14,544 nt of DNA from Bacteroidales bacterium (GCA_018066005.1 JAGHSG010000040.1:1-14544), one strand, 5' to 3'; shown: positions 5,420 to 12,819, numbered from the stretch's first letter. Numbers and translations: made by a program. The notes: a model not told the origin generated them from the sequence alone.

Positions 5420-7204
5420 TCAGAGACCTAAGACATTATATGTCCTACCATTTTTAATAATAACGAATTGACCATCGCGGATGAACTTTGCATTGTGCAT
5501 TGTGCATCGTGCATCGTCAATCACTTCTAATTCGGTAACGGGGTCAGGTTCACCTTCGCCCCATTGTTTGGTCAACCAAGCGACGTGACGGTCAAACTTA
5601 TCCATGAAACTCTTTTTACCATCCTGCACCTTGTGGTGGTCGTATTGCGGCCAGCGCTTTGCATCGGCTTTGGCCCCCTCCTCTATCTGGTTGGCAAAAG
5701 CAGACATATAGTCCTTCACCTGTGCATAATCATAGTATTTCCAATGCTTCCACACCTTGGAGAGTGCTTGTTGGAACGACGTATGCGATGCCAACTGACC
5801 TATCCACACCTGCGAGAACGTGGGGTTGTCGTAGATAAACTTGTCACGGTCGTTGAACGAGTTACCAAAGTCCCACACCGGTCCGAAGCACCACTTGGCA
5901 GCGGGACCGAAATCTTTATAGAGGTAACAACTGCCGTGATAACTCTCGCAGTCGCTCATCAGTTCCTGCACCAAATAGAACTTGGCAGCTTCCTCCATAT
6001 CAAGCATATTGGTGAGGGTTGTCTCTTTGTTGCCGTAGATAGCATCGTTGAGGGCATTCATCTGCTTGGTGATATAGTCGCGTTGCACTTGCGAAAGCAC
6101 TTCGGGTGTCTTGGGGGTAATCATAATCTTCTGCCATCCGTGCCATTTATTCTCGGGTTCCCTTAGTTCAATACGCCCTTCTTCCTCATAGTTATCTATC
6201 TCCACAAGCCAACCGCCACTGACCGAATCGGCATTGAGTAATTCATCAGACTGCTCCAATATATTGACGCGGTCTTTCTCAACACGAATCTTCTCGGTCA
6301 GCATATATAGACCTATATAGTCGTTATTCAGCACCACTTCGACGGGTTGCTGCTTAGGTGTCCATTTAAGTCCTATCTGTTCGCTGAGGAAGAAACCACA
6401 GGTGTTCTTCATCCATCCAAAATGGTCATCGGCATGCGCTAACAAATTCCAATGTTTGTTCTTCTTCATGCCAATCAGGGCAGTCTTACTATCCAATTTG
6501 AGACGATACGGCTTCTTATTAAAGTCCTTCCATGTGTAGTTACCATGTCCTTTTATCTGCATCGTATCGGGTTTCTCCGGAGAAGCGACATCCTTGACAC
6601 CCTCGACCATACCGACTAAATAATAGGTGGCTTTGACGTAGTCTTCTTTGCTCGTGATGGCTTGTCCATTCTTGGTATTGATATACAACATGGGGAGCGT
6701 GCCGGAGAGCGTTTTGCCCGGTTCGGGCGGACAGAGTTCGTTTTTCCACTCCTTGGAGACAATAATCAAAGGTGTGCTTTTACCGATATTATTCAGATCG
6801 CTTTCAGTCAAATTACCATTGCCTATCGGCGTACACGAGCCACTGATTATTTCCCATGAATCGACAGCGCCGGTCTGGTATTCCCAATCAAAAGAACCAT
6901 CCAACTTGAGTTGCACCGCCTTACCGTTAACCGATTGTGAATTGTCGTTAAACGCCACGACATACCAACCATCAAAGCCCTGCACAGGTCGAAACTTAGC
7001 AAGGGAAGAGACATCGCCGGTTGCCCAGCCGTTGTACGTACCGCACCAAACGATACCGCTGCATACAGCGCCTTCAAAGCGCATGCAGATACATACTTGT
7101 CCCTGTTGGTAATAACTTGTTAAATCTTGAGCGGTAGGTGTTGTACCTGCCCAAAGAGATACTGCGGACAGTATCAGACTGAAAATAAAGAGATTTTTTT
7201 TCAT
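5420..7204 (-). CDS. Secreted CotH-kinase-like protein
   Basis: A 594-residue exported protein. Seen: signal peptide (MKKNLFIFSLILSAVSLWAG, 1-20); a Trp/Gly-rich N-terminal region (about 37-125) that may be a carbohydrate-binding-like fold; then a CotH domain (about 190-545) with KGHGNYTWKDFNKKPYRLKL (218-237), GLYMLTEKI (298-306) and GPVWDFGNSF (441-450). CotH proteins are atypical kinases (spore coat CotH phosphorylates serine) or cell-surface proteins of unknown target; activity here is unproven. The position after WDF is Gly, where many members have Asp. The C-terminus ends in a short tail, IRDGQFVIIKNG... (575-594), like tails on other Bacteroidales secreted proteins, joined by residues 561-573, which are encoded by heptamer array C. 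The gap to the yitT-like gene upstream consists of 9-mer repeats. Confidence 0.87.
   Translation of the reverse strand: MKKNLFIFSLILSAVSLWAGTTPTAQDLTSYYQQGQVCICMRFEGAVCSGIVWCGTYNGWATGDVSSLAKFRPVQGFDGWYVVAFNDNSQSVNGKAVQLKLDGSFDWEYQTGAVDSWEIISGSCTPIGNGNLTESDLNNIGKSTPLIIVSKEWKNELCPPEPGKTLSGTLPMLYINTKNGQAITSKEDYVKATYYLVGMVEGVKDVASPEKPDTMQIKGHGNYTWKDFNKKPYRLKLDSKTALIGMKKNKHWNLLAHADDHFGWMKNTCGFFLSEQIGLKWTPKQQPVEVVLNNDYIGLYMLTEKIRVEKDRVNILEQSDELLNADSVSGGWLVEIDNYEEEGRIELREPENKWHGWQKIMITPKTPEVLSQVQRDYITKQMNALNDAIYGNKETTLTNMLDMEEAAKFYLVQELMSDCESYHGSCYLYKDFGPAAKWCFGPVWDFGNSFNDRDKFIYDNPTFSQVWIGQLASHTSFQQALSKVWKHWKYYDYAQVKDYMSAFANQIEEGAKADAKRWPQYDHHKVQDGKKSFMDKFDRHVAWLTKQWGEGEPDPVTELEVIDDARCTMHNAKFIRDGQFVIIKNGRTYNVLGL
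5488..5522. repeat. Heptamer array C (5 units, inverted relative to A and B)
   Basis: Read on the minus strand: GATTGAC, GATGCAC twice, AATGCAC, then AATGCAA. This is the same vocabulary and order as arrays A and B but in the opposite orientation. It encodes residues 561-573 of the CotH-like protein (VIDDARCTMHNAK), the linker before its C-terminal tail. Array B lies 107 bp away across the stop/start junction, so the two could pair imperfectly in the transcript. Confidence 0.9.
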
Positions 7205-7229
7205 GATTTTTATGATTTTTATGATTTAC
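7203..7229. repeat. 9-bp repeat, 3 units, at a gene junction
   Basis: ATGATTTTT twice (7203-7211, 7212-7220), then ATGATTTAC (7221-7229). The array covers the stop codon of the upstream yitT-like gene (7219-7221), the whole gap and most of the start codon of the CotH-like gene (7202-7204). Confidence 0.9.
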
Positions 7230-8208
7230 GAATTTTATCAAAACCACTTCCGAACACGCCACCTACGTTAGAGTAACTGACGAAAGCGTCCGAGTCTATT
7301 TGTTGTATCAGATGAAGAATCGTGTTGCACTCATGCTTACGTGCCAAAACGGTAACGACCTGTATTTCCATCTTGCTATACCAGCCCTTACCATCCAACA
7401 AGGTAACGCCACGGTTGACCGTCGTAGAGATGGCTTTGGCTATTTCTTCGCTCTTACGGCTGAAAATGAAGAACTGCACACTCTGGCGCGCCTTGGTCAT
7501 AAACCAATCGACGGAAGCCGTATAAGCCACCGTCATGGATATACCGCACATGATTCGCTTGAACTTATAATCCGCTATACTCTGCCCAGCCAAATCCGTT
7601 CCTTCCGGCAACGGTAAGAACCACGCCGAGAGAATGATAATGAAATCGCAGAGAATCATCACTTTACCTAAGGATATATCCTTATAATGATTCACAATGA
7701 TTGCCACGATATCCGTTCCGCCCGAACTGCCGTTACACATCAGCACCAGTCCCAAAGACATACCAAACAACACACCACCGATGATACATCCCAACAGCGG
7801 GTCGGAGATAATAGGCACTTCGCGAATAGGGATAAGACGGTACCATAACGACAGAGTAAACGCTCCAAAAATCGTACGGATACAGAAACGCCAACCTACC
7901 GTCATGCCGGCTATGGTCAACAAGATGGCATTGATGATTAAAGTCGTCAACCACACGGGAATAGCACCACCCCACTGTCCGAACAGTTCGGGAAAATCGC
8001 CCTGCGTGGCGTAATAAATCATGGAGCATATACCCGTCAAACCGCCACCTACGGCGTGGTGCGGGATAAAAATCCAGTTGACCATAATGGCCAGCGGACA
8101 AAGGGCAAAGAAAATGCCCAAGTATTCAAACAAGACTCCCAGACGGTACTTGGTGGGAGATATCGTGCCGTGCGGATTGGCTATTTGATTAACAAGAGAC
8201 TGTTCCAT
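7219..8208 (-). CDS. YitT family membrane protein (DUF161 + DUF2179), copy 1
   Basis: A 329-residue inner-membrane protein of the YitT family; transport or regulatory role unknown. Seen: several hydrophobic segments (about residues 30-215), the family signature NGSSGGTDI near residue 160, then a soluble C-terminal domain of DUF2179 type (RQSVQFFIFSRKSEEIAKAI, then RGVTLLDGKGWY). It is clearly paralogous to the gene 20 bp upstream: both carry AVGGGL/VVGGGL, GWRFC, NGSxGGTDI, RQSVQFFIFS and DAFVS in the same order. It has a short insertion after the first signature (QGDFPELFGQWGGAIP) that the other copy lacks. The ATG at 8208 is the first in frame and directly precedes a plausible cytoplasmic N-terminus. 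Confidence 0.88.
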   Translation of the reverse strand: MEQSLVNQIANPHGTISPTKYRLGVLFEYLGIFFALCPLAIMVNWIFIPHHAVGGGLTGICSMIYYATQGDFPELFGQWGGAIPVWLTTLIINAILLTIAGMTVGWRFCIRTIFGAFTLSLWYRLIPIREVPIISDPLLGCIIGGVLFGMSLGLVLMCNGSSGGTDIVAIIVNHYKDISLGKVMILCDFIIILSAWFLPLPEGTDLAGQSIADYKFKRIMCGISMTVAYTASVDWFMTKARQSVQFFIFSRKSEEIAKAISTTVNRGVTLLDGKGWYSKMEIQVVTVLARKHECNTILHLIQQIDSDAFVSYSNVGGVFGSGFDKIRKS

Positions 8209-8228
8209 ATATTAAATTGGTGAATCGG

Positions 8229-9158
8229 TTATGCTTGTGTTTTGATGGACTCAAAGCCCTGACCGAAGACTCCTTGTGTCTGTGTCTCGCTAACAAAGGC
8301 GTCGGGGTCTATTTGTCGAACTAAACGGAAGATTTTACTCACTTCGGATTTACGCGCCAAGACGGTGATGACTTTCTTTGCTTCCTTGGTATATCCTCCT
8401 TCGCCGTCCAAGATAGTGACTCCACGTGGCACTTCGGTCATGATAGCATGAGCAATCTCTTCCCAGTACTTAGAAAAAATAAAAAACTGCACACTTTGGC
8501 GAGAACGGTTCATGACCCAATCCACAGCCGTGGAAGACATAAACGTATAACACAGACCGAACAGCACTTTCTCAACAGAATGCACTTCGGGCAAGAAATA
8601 TGCACTACATATAATCACTATATTACTGGTGAGTAATGCCCGCCCCATAGGCAAGTGCGCATATTTGGACAGAATCATGGCTATAATATCCGTCCCGCCT
8701 GTTGAGCCGTTGTTCATCAACACAAATCCCAAGCCGCAGCCGGCAAACAAGCCTCCCAAGATGACCGCCATGAAGGGGTCTGTTATCTGTGGGACATCCG
8801 GAATAGGGATACATTTCATCCACACCGTCAGGGCTAATACTCCATACGCCGTTCGCCAGCAGAAACGCCAGCCTAACATACGAATAGCCACTATCAACAA
8901 CCCTATATTTATCAGCAACTGCATCCACCAGATCTGCAAGAAACCACCCGAAGCGAAGTATAGTATCTCGCAGAAACCTGCCAAGCCACCACCGACAACG
9001 GCATGAGGGACCAAGATACGGTTAACCGCAATAGCAAAAGGTCCTGCACCAAGGGCGATGACCAACAACTCTTTGAGTTCACGCAGAACTTTCAGTTTAT
9101 CCGGTTTACGGATTGTAAAACGCAAGCCGGGATTCATTTTAGGCAACTTATTTTTCAT
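8229..9158 (-). CDS. YitT family membrane protein (DUF161 + DUF2179), copy 2
   Basis: A 309-residue paralogue of copy 1 with the same architecture: a hydrophobic N-terminal half with VVGGGLAG and NGSTGGTDI, and a C-terminal DUF2179-type domain (RQSVQFFIFSKYWEEIAHAI, RGVTILDGEGGYTKE). The ATG at 9158 overlaps the gcvP stop within ATGAAAAATAA (11 bases), so translation is probably coupled to gcvP. The slightly longer frame to 9167 would begin with TTG and is less likely. YitT pairs of this kind may act as heteromers, but that is inference. The placement directly behind gcvP hints at, but does not show, a link to glycine or one-carbon metabolism. Confidence 0.88.
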   Translation of the reverse strand: MKNKLPKMNPGLRFTIRKPDKLKVLRELKELLVIALGAGPFAIAVNRILVPHAVVGGGLAGFCEILYFASGGFLQIWWMQLLINIGLLIVAIRMLGWRFCWRTAYGVLALTVWMKCIPIPDVPQITDPFMAVILGGLFAGCGLGFVLMNNGSTGGTDIIAMILSKYAHLPMGRALLTSNIVIICSAYFLPEVHSVEKVLFGLCYTFMSSTAVDWVMNRSRQSVQFFIFSKYWEEIAHAIMTEVPRGVTILDGEGGYTKEAKKVITVLARKSEVSKIFRLVRQIDPDAFVSETQTQGVFGQGFESIKTQA

Positions 9159-11967
9159 ATTTGGCAATCAGGTTACGGTCACCCCAACCGTTATCCACAC
9201 GACCTACCGGCACCCAGAACTTATTGGCACGCACCCAATCCGTCGGATAAGCCGCTTTGGTGCGCGGATAAGCGTGATTCCACTCGTCCGCCACAATCTC
9301 ATATTCGGCATGAGGAGCGTTGAGCAAGACATTATCCGTCTTGTCGGCCATACCATTTTCTATCTCACTTATCTCCTGACGGATAACCAACAAAGCGTCT
9401 ATAAACTGGTCTAACTCATGCTTACTCTCACTCTCGGTCGGCTCAACCATAAGCGTTCCATGAACGGGGAAAGAGAGCGTAGGAGCGTGATAACCAAAGT
9501 CCATAAGACGCTTGGCTATATCCCCCTCTGTGATACCGATAGCGTGGAACTGACGGCAGTCCAAAATCAACTCGTGTCCTACCCGACCCGTCTCACCGGT
9601 ATAAACAATTCCGTAGGCGTCTTTGAGTTTAGCCGCCATATAGTTAGCCGAGAGAATAGCCGCAGCGGTCGCTTCACGCAGTCCTTCGTAGCCCATCATG
9701 CGGATATAGCCGTAACTGATAAGTGCCATATTGGCATTGCCGTACAGGGCGGAAGAAACACGGTTCTTGTCATCGGTCGGCATGCAGTCTTTGAGTTTAG
9801 CATTGCAGCAGATAGCACCGACACCGGGTCCGCCACCGCCGTGAGGAGAGGCGAACGACTTATGCAGGTTAAGATGGCACACATCGGCTCCGATAAAGCC
9901 CGGATTGGTATAGGCAATCTGTGCATTCATATTGGCACCGTCCATATATACCAAGCCGCCGTTATCGTGAATGATTTGGCACATCTCGCGGATGGCCTGC
10001 TCAAAGATACCATGCGTGGAAGGATAGGTAATCATACAACCGGCAAGGATGTCTTTGTTCTCCTCGGCTTTGGCTTTCCAGTCAGCAATGTCCGTATTAC
10101 CCTTCTCGTCACATTTAACTACACACGGCGTGAAACCGGCTTGTACACACGAAGCGGGGTTGGTACCGTGTGCCGATTCGGGAATAAGGAGAACAGTACG
10201 CTGTTTTTGTTTGTTCTTCCATAAATACTGACGAATCGTCACCAGTCCCGTATATTCGCCTGCTGCACCCGAAGTAGGTTGCAAGTTGCAAGCCGCAAAG
10301 CCCGTGATAGTAGCTAATTGTTGTTCCAACTCCTCCAACATCTCGTTGTAGCCTTCCACCTGATTTTTCGGAGCCAACGGATGAACGGCAGTCCAACCCG
10401 GCATAGTAATAGGAATCATAGCCGCAGCAGGATTGAGTTTCATGGTGCAACTGCCTAACGGAATCATCGTATGAGCAAGGGATATATCTTTGCGGTCAAG
10501 ACGTTTGAGATAACGCATCATGTCTGTCTCGGTGTGGTAGATTTGGAAGACTTCTTCCTGCATATAATCCACTTCACGGATACGGCTCTCGTCAATAGCC
10601 CACAGTCCGGCAAAAGCATCTTCGCTATCTTCGTATTGAGGCAGGCCGTCGCTGACTTCGGCAAAGAGTTCAATAAGGTCGTTCATGTCGTCCAACGTCA
10701 CCGTCTCATCGATGCTCAAACCGATATATTCCTTATCGTAGTAGAAATTGAAGCCCTTGTCTTCGGCGGCTTTCTTGAAAGCCTTGGCAGTCAATCCTTC
10801 CGGAAGAGTTATTTTCAACGTATCAAAGAACTCCGTATTTTCCTGAATAAATCCGTATGCCTGAATCATCTCGCTCAAATAGACGGCTTTACTATGGATA
10901 CCTTCGGCTATCTCGCGGATACCTTCGGCGCCGTGATAGACGCCGTAGAAACCTGCCATCATTGCACAGAGAGCTTCGGCGGTACATATATTGGACGTGG
11001 CTTTTTCACGTTTGATATGTTGCTCACGCGTCTGCAATGCCAAGCGGTAAGCGGGACGTTCATGGCTGTCTTTACTCAAACCGATAATACGTCCGGGCAT
11101 GTCGCGTTTATACTCATCTTTTGTAGCCATATAACCGGCAGTAGGACCGCCAAAGCCCATCGGAAGGCCAAAACGTTGTGCCGTGCCGCACATAATATCG
11201 GCAGCAAGCGGTTTGAGTAACGCCAACGCCATCAAATCGGCCACTACGGTTACTTTCAACCCGGCAGCGTGGCATTGGTCGATGAAATACGTATAATCTT
11301 CTACGCTACCTTCTGCATTCGGCCACTGAACGAGTGCGCCAAAGTACTCAGCCGACGGCGTAAAGGCGGCATAATTACCTTTGACCAGTTCAATACCCTG
11401 TCCGGCAGCACGTGTTTGCAGAACAGACCACGTATTGGCAAATATTTTCTCATCCACGAACACTTTGCAAACGCCGTTCTTGACCTGCTCGCGACTGCGC
11501 AAGTTGCGCATCATAGTAACGGACTCGGCAGCCGCCGTGGCTTCGTCCAACAAGGAGCAGTTGGCGAGAGGCAGTCCGGTCAAATCGCTTACCATCGTTT
11601 GGAACACAAAGAGCGCTTCCAAACGTCCCTGACTGACTTCCGCCTGATAAGGGGTGTAGGACGTGTACCACACGGGATTCTCCAACACGTTACGCTGGAT
11701 AACGGCGGGCGTAATCGTGCCATACCAACCGCGACCTATCAAACTCTTATACGGCAGGTTTTTGGCTGCCATAGTGGCTATACTGTCCAGATGCTCCTGC
11801 TCCGTAAGCGGCTCATCCAAGTCCAACGGTTCCGGCAGAAGGATATCCTTGGGCATCGTCTGTTCAATCAACTGTTCAACAGAAGCAACACCTATTGTTT
11901 GTAACATGTTTTTACGGTCTTCTTCGCTGAGACCCACGTGGCGATTCTTCAAGAAATTAACTTGCAT
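9148..11967 (-). CDS. gcvP: Glycine dehydrogenase (decarboxylating), P protein of the glycine cleavage system
   Basis: PLP enzyme that decarboxylates glycine and passes the aminomethyl group to lipoyl-GcvH. It is 939 residues from the ATG at 11967, the size of single-chain GcvP, so the P1/P2 halves are fused as in E. coli. Seen: the N-terminal RHVGLSEEDRKNML, the PLP site HLNLHKSFASPHGGGGPG with Lys near residue 703 (E. coli Lys706), GSCTMKLNPA, and SAHGTNPASC. The longer frame to 12015 lacks an ATG near its start, and the promoter's -7 box lies inside it, so the start at 11967 (MQVNFLKNRHVG) is preferred. gcvT, gcvH and lpd are not in the window. It is the first gene of the six-gene string. 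The leader is too short for a glycine riboswitch. Confidence 0.97.
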   Translation of the reverse strand: MQVNFLKNRHVGLSEEDRKNMLQTIGVASVEQLIEQTMPKDILLPEPLDLDEPLTEQEHLDSIATMAAKNLPYKSLIGRGWYGTITPAVIQRNVLENPVWYTSYTPYQAEVSQGRLEALFVFQTMVSDLTGLPLANCSLLDEATAAAESVTMMRNLRSREQVKNGVCKVFVDEKIFANTWSVLQTRAAGQGIELVKGNYAAFTPSAEYFGALVQWPNAEGSVEDYTYFIDQCHAAGLKVTVVADLMALALLKPLAADIMCGTAQRFGLPMGFGGPTAGYMATKDEYKRDMPGRIIGLSKDSHERPAYRLALQTREQHIKREKATSNICTAEALCAMMAGFYGVYHGAEGIREIAEGIHSKAVYLSEMIQAYGFIQENTEFFDTLKITLPEGLTAKAFKKAAEDKGFNFYYDKEYIGLSIDETVTLDDMNDLIELFAEVSDGLPQYEDSEDAFAGLWAIDESRIREVDYMQEEVFQIYHTETDMMRYLKRLDRKDISLAHTMIPLGSCTMKLNPAAAMIPITMPGWTAVHPLAPKNQVEGYNEMLEELEQQLATITGFAACNLQPTSGAAGEYTGLVTIRQYLWKNKQKQRTVLLIPESAHGTNPASCVQAGFTPCVVKCDEKGNTDIADWKAKAEENKDILAGCMITYPSTHGIFEQAIREMCQIIHDNGGLVYMDGANMNAQIAYTNPGFIGADVCHLNLHKSFASPHGGGGPGVGAICCNAKLKDCMPTDDKNRVSSALYGNANMALISYGYIRMMGYEGLREATAAAILSANYMAAKLKDAYGIVYTGETGRVGHELILDCRQFHAIGITEGDIAKRLMDFGYHAPTLSFPVHGTLMVEPTESESKHELDQFIDALLVIRQEISEIENGMADKTDNVLLNAPHAEYEIVADEWNHAYPRTKAAYPTDWVRANKFWVPVGRVDNGWGDRNLIAKYEK

Positions 11968-11992
11968 AAAATGAAATTTTATTATTTGCCTA

Positions 11993-12024
11993 CAAAGGTA
12001 CAAATTATTTTGCAATCTTGCAAA
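11993..12024 (-). promoter_or_regulatory. Promoter of the gcvP gene string
   Basis: On the minus strand TTTG (12021-12024) is followed by 20 bases and then TACCTTTG (11993-12000), matching TTTG-N20-TAnnTTTG. The -7 box ends 25 bases before the gcvP ATG. Confidence 0.85.
12009..12024. promoter_or_regulatory. 16-bp perfect palindrome in the gcvP promoter
   Basis: TTTGCAATCTTGCAAA: 7-base arms around a 2-base centre. It covers the -33 box and the first 12 bases of the spacer, a position where a bound regulator would block or assist RNA polymerase. The binding protein is unknown. A second, weaker inverted repeat (GCAAAT/ATTTGC, 12020-12033) overlaps its right end. Confidence 0.55.
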
Positions 12025-12060
12025 TTTATTTGCTATTTTTACCTGATAGTAGTTATTATG

Positions 12061-12714
12061 TTACTTTTTACGAATAATAGTCAGTCCGTCGCGTATAGGC
12101 AGGATGACCTTATCAAAACGCGCGTCACGCGCAAGGGAATCATTGAAAGCACGGAGTCCTAATGTCTGTGCATCCTTGTCATAGGCGGGGTCGATGACGT
12201 GCCCGTCCCACAACGTATTGTCCGCCAATATCCACCCTCCCACGCGCACATAAGGATATATAAGGTCTAAGTACGTGCAGTATTCACGTTTATCGGCATC
12301 TATGAAGACCATATCGAAAGGAGAGTTGGTGAACCGGTGAACTGGTGAATTGGTGAATTGGAGGAGGTTTTTGGCATCGCCCAAAAGGAGATGAATCTTA
12401 TTCCCCAAAGGAGAAAGGGAGAGGTTGTGACGAATCAAGTCTGCCAATTCATCATTATGTTCGATAGTAACCAGTTCACCGTCATCGGTCAAGCCTTCCG
12501 CAAGGCACAAAGCCGAATATCCGGTAAACGTCCCCAATTCAAGAATGCGAGCGGGGCGAATCATTTGACTAAGTAAAGACAATAAGCGTCCCTGCACATG
12601 TCCGGACAGCATGTGAGCATTCAACACATGCAGGTTAGTGTCTCGGTTGATTTGTTGCAAATAATCAGGCTCCAGAGAGGAGTGTTGCTCAATATATTCA
12701 TCCAAATTTGACAT
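12061..12714 (-). CDS. SAM-dependent O-methyltransferase, COMT/CCoAOMT-like
   Basis: A 217-residue cytoplasmic methyltransferase of the bacterial caffeoyl-CoA/catechol O-methyltransferase family (Methyltransf_3), usually divalent-metal dependent; the natural substrate is unknown. Seen: SAM motif ELGTFTGYS (59-67), acidic strand end VTIEHN (82-87), metal-binding FIDADK (137-142) and ADN (164-166). Residues 119-132, the loop between the GDA motif and the strand entering FIDADK, are enlarged by an 8-bp repeat array and read QFTNSPVHRFTNSP. The ATG at 12714 is chosen because the longer frame to 12807 would start with TTG and run through the gene's own promoter. It is transcribed away from the Lrp-type regulator. 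Confidence 0.9.
   Translation of the reverse strand: MSNLDEYIEQHSSLEPDYLQQINRDTNLHVLNAHMLSGHVQGRLLSLLSQMIRPARILELGTFTGYSALCLAEGLTDDGELVTIEHNDELADLIRHNLSLSPLGNKIHLLLGDAKNLLQFTNSPVHRFTNSPFDMVFIDADKREYCTYLDLIYPYVRVGGWILADNTLWDGHVIDPAYDKDAQTLGLRAFNDSLARDARFDKVILPIRDGLTIIRKK
12328..12359. repeat. 8-bp repeat, 4 units, inside the O-methyltransferase gene
   Basis: Four consecutive octamers on the plus strand: GGTGAACC, GGTGAACT, then GGTGAATT twice, followed by the related GGAGGAGG. It encodes residues 119-129 in the catalytic domain. A single similar unit (GGTGAATC, 8219-8226) lies in the gap between the two yitT-like genes. Confidence 0.9.
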
Positions 12715-12732
12715 AATTTTAACAATTTGGCA

Positions 12733-12764
12733 CAAAAATACATTTTTTTTTGGATATATGCAAA
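12733..12764 (-). promoter_or_regulatory. Promoter of the O-methyltransferase gene
   Basis: On the minus strand TTTG (12761-12764) is followed by 20 bases and then TATTTTTG (12733-12740), matching TTTG-N20-TAnnTTTG. The -7 box ends 18 bases before the ATG at 12714. It overlaps the divergent promoter of the regulator gene. Confidence 0.82.
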
Positions 12765-12780
12765 TTTTTTTGTAACTTTG
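12749..12780 (+). promoter_or_regulatory. Promoter of the Lrp-type regulator and trpS
   Basis: TTTG (12749-12752), 20-base spacer, TAACTTTG (12773-12780). The leader before the ATG at 12820 is about 30 bases. Together with the opposite promoter it shares the near-palindrome TTTGGATATATGCAAA (12749-12764), so the two -33 boxes mirror each other. Confidence 0.85.
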
Positions 12781-12819
12781 CAGCGTAAAACGTACAATTG
12801 CTAACAATTTATCATTACA

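Noticed and set aside
5564..6166. 200-codon plus-strand frame
   Set aside because: Antisense of the CotH domain, whose motifs are clear on the other strand.
10471..11220. 249-codon plus-strand frame opposite gcvP, and a similar one at 9418-10224
   Set aside because: Antisense shadows of a well-conserved gene, with no promoter of the type seen elsewhere and no domain.
11968..12015. Longer gcvP starting at 12015
   Set aside because: The upstream residues do not resemble GcvP, and the -7 box lies inside them.
11968..12060. Glycine riboswitch in front of gcvP
   Set aside because: The predicted transcript starts close to the -7 box at 11993, leaving a leader of about 20 bases, too short for the aptamer.
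12715..12807. N-terminal extension of the O-methyltransferase
   Set aside because: It needs a TTG start and would translate through the gene's own promoter and its AT-rich spacer; the family begins near the ATG at 12714.
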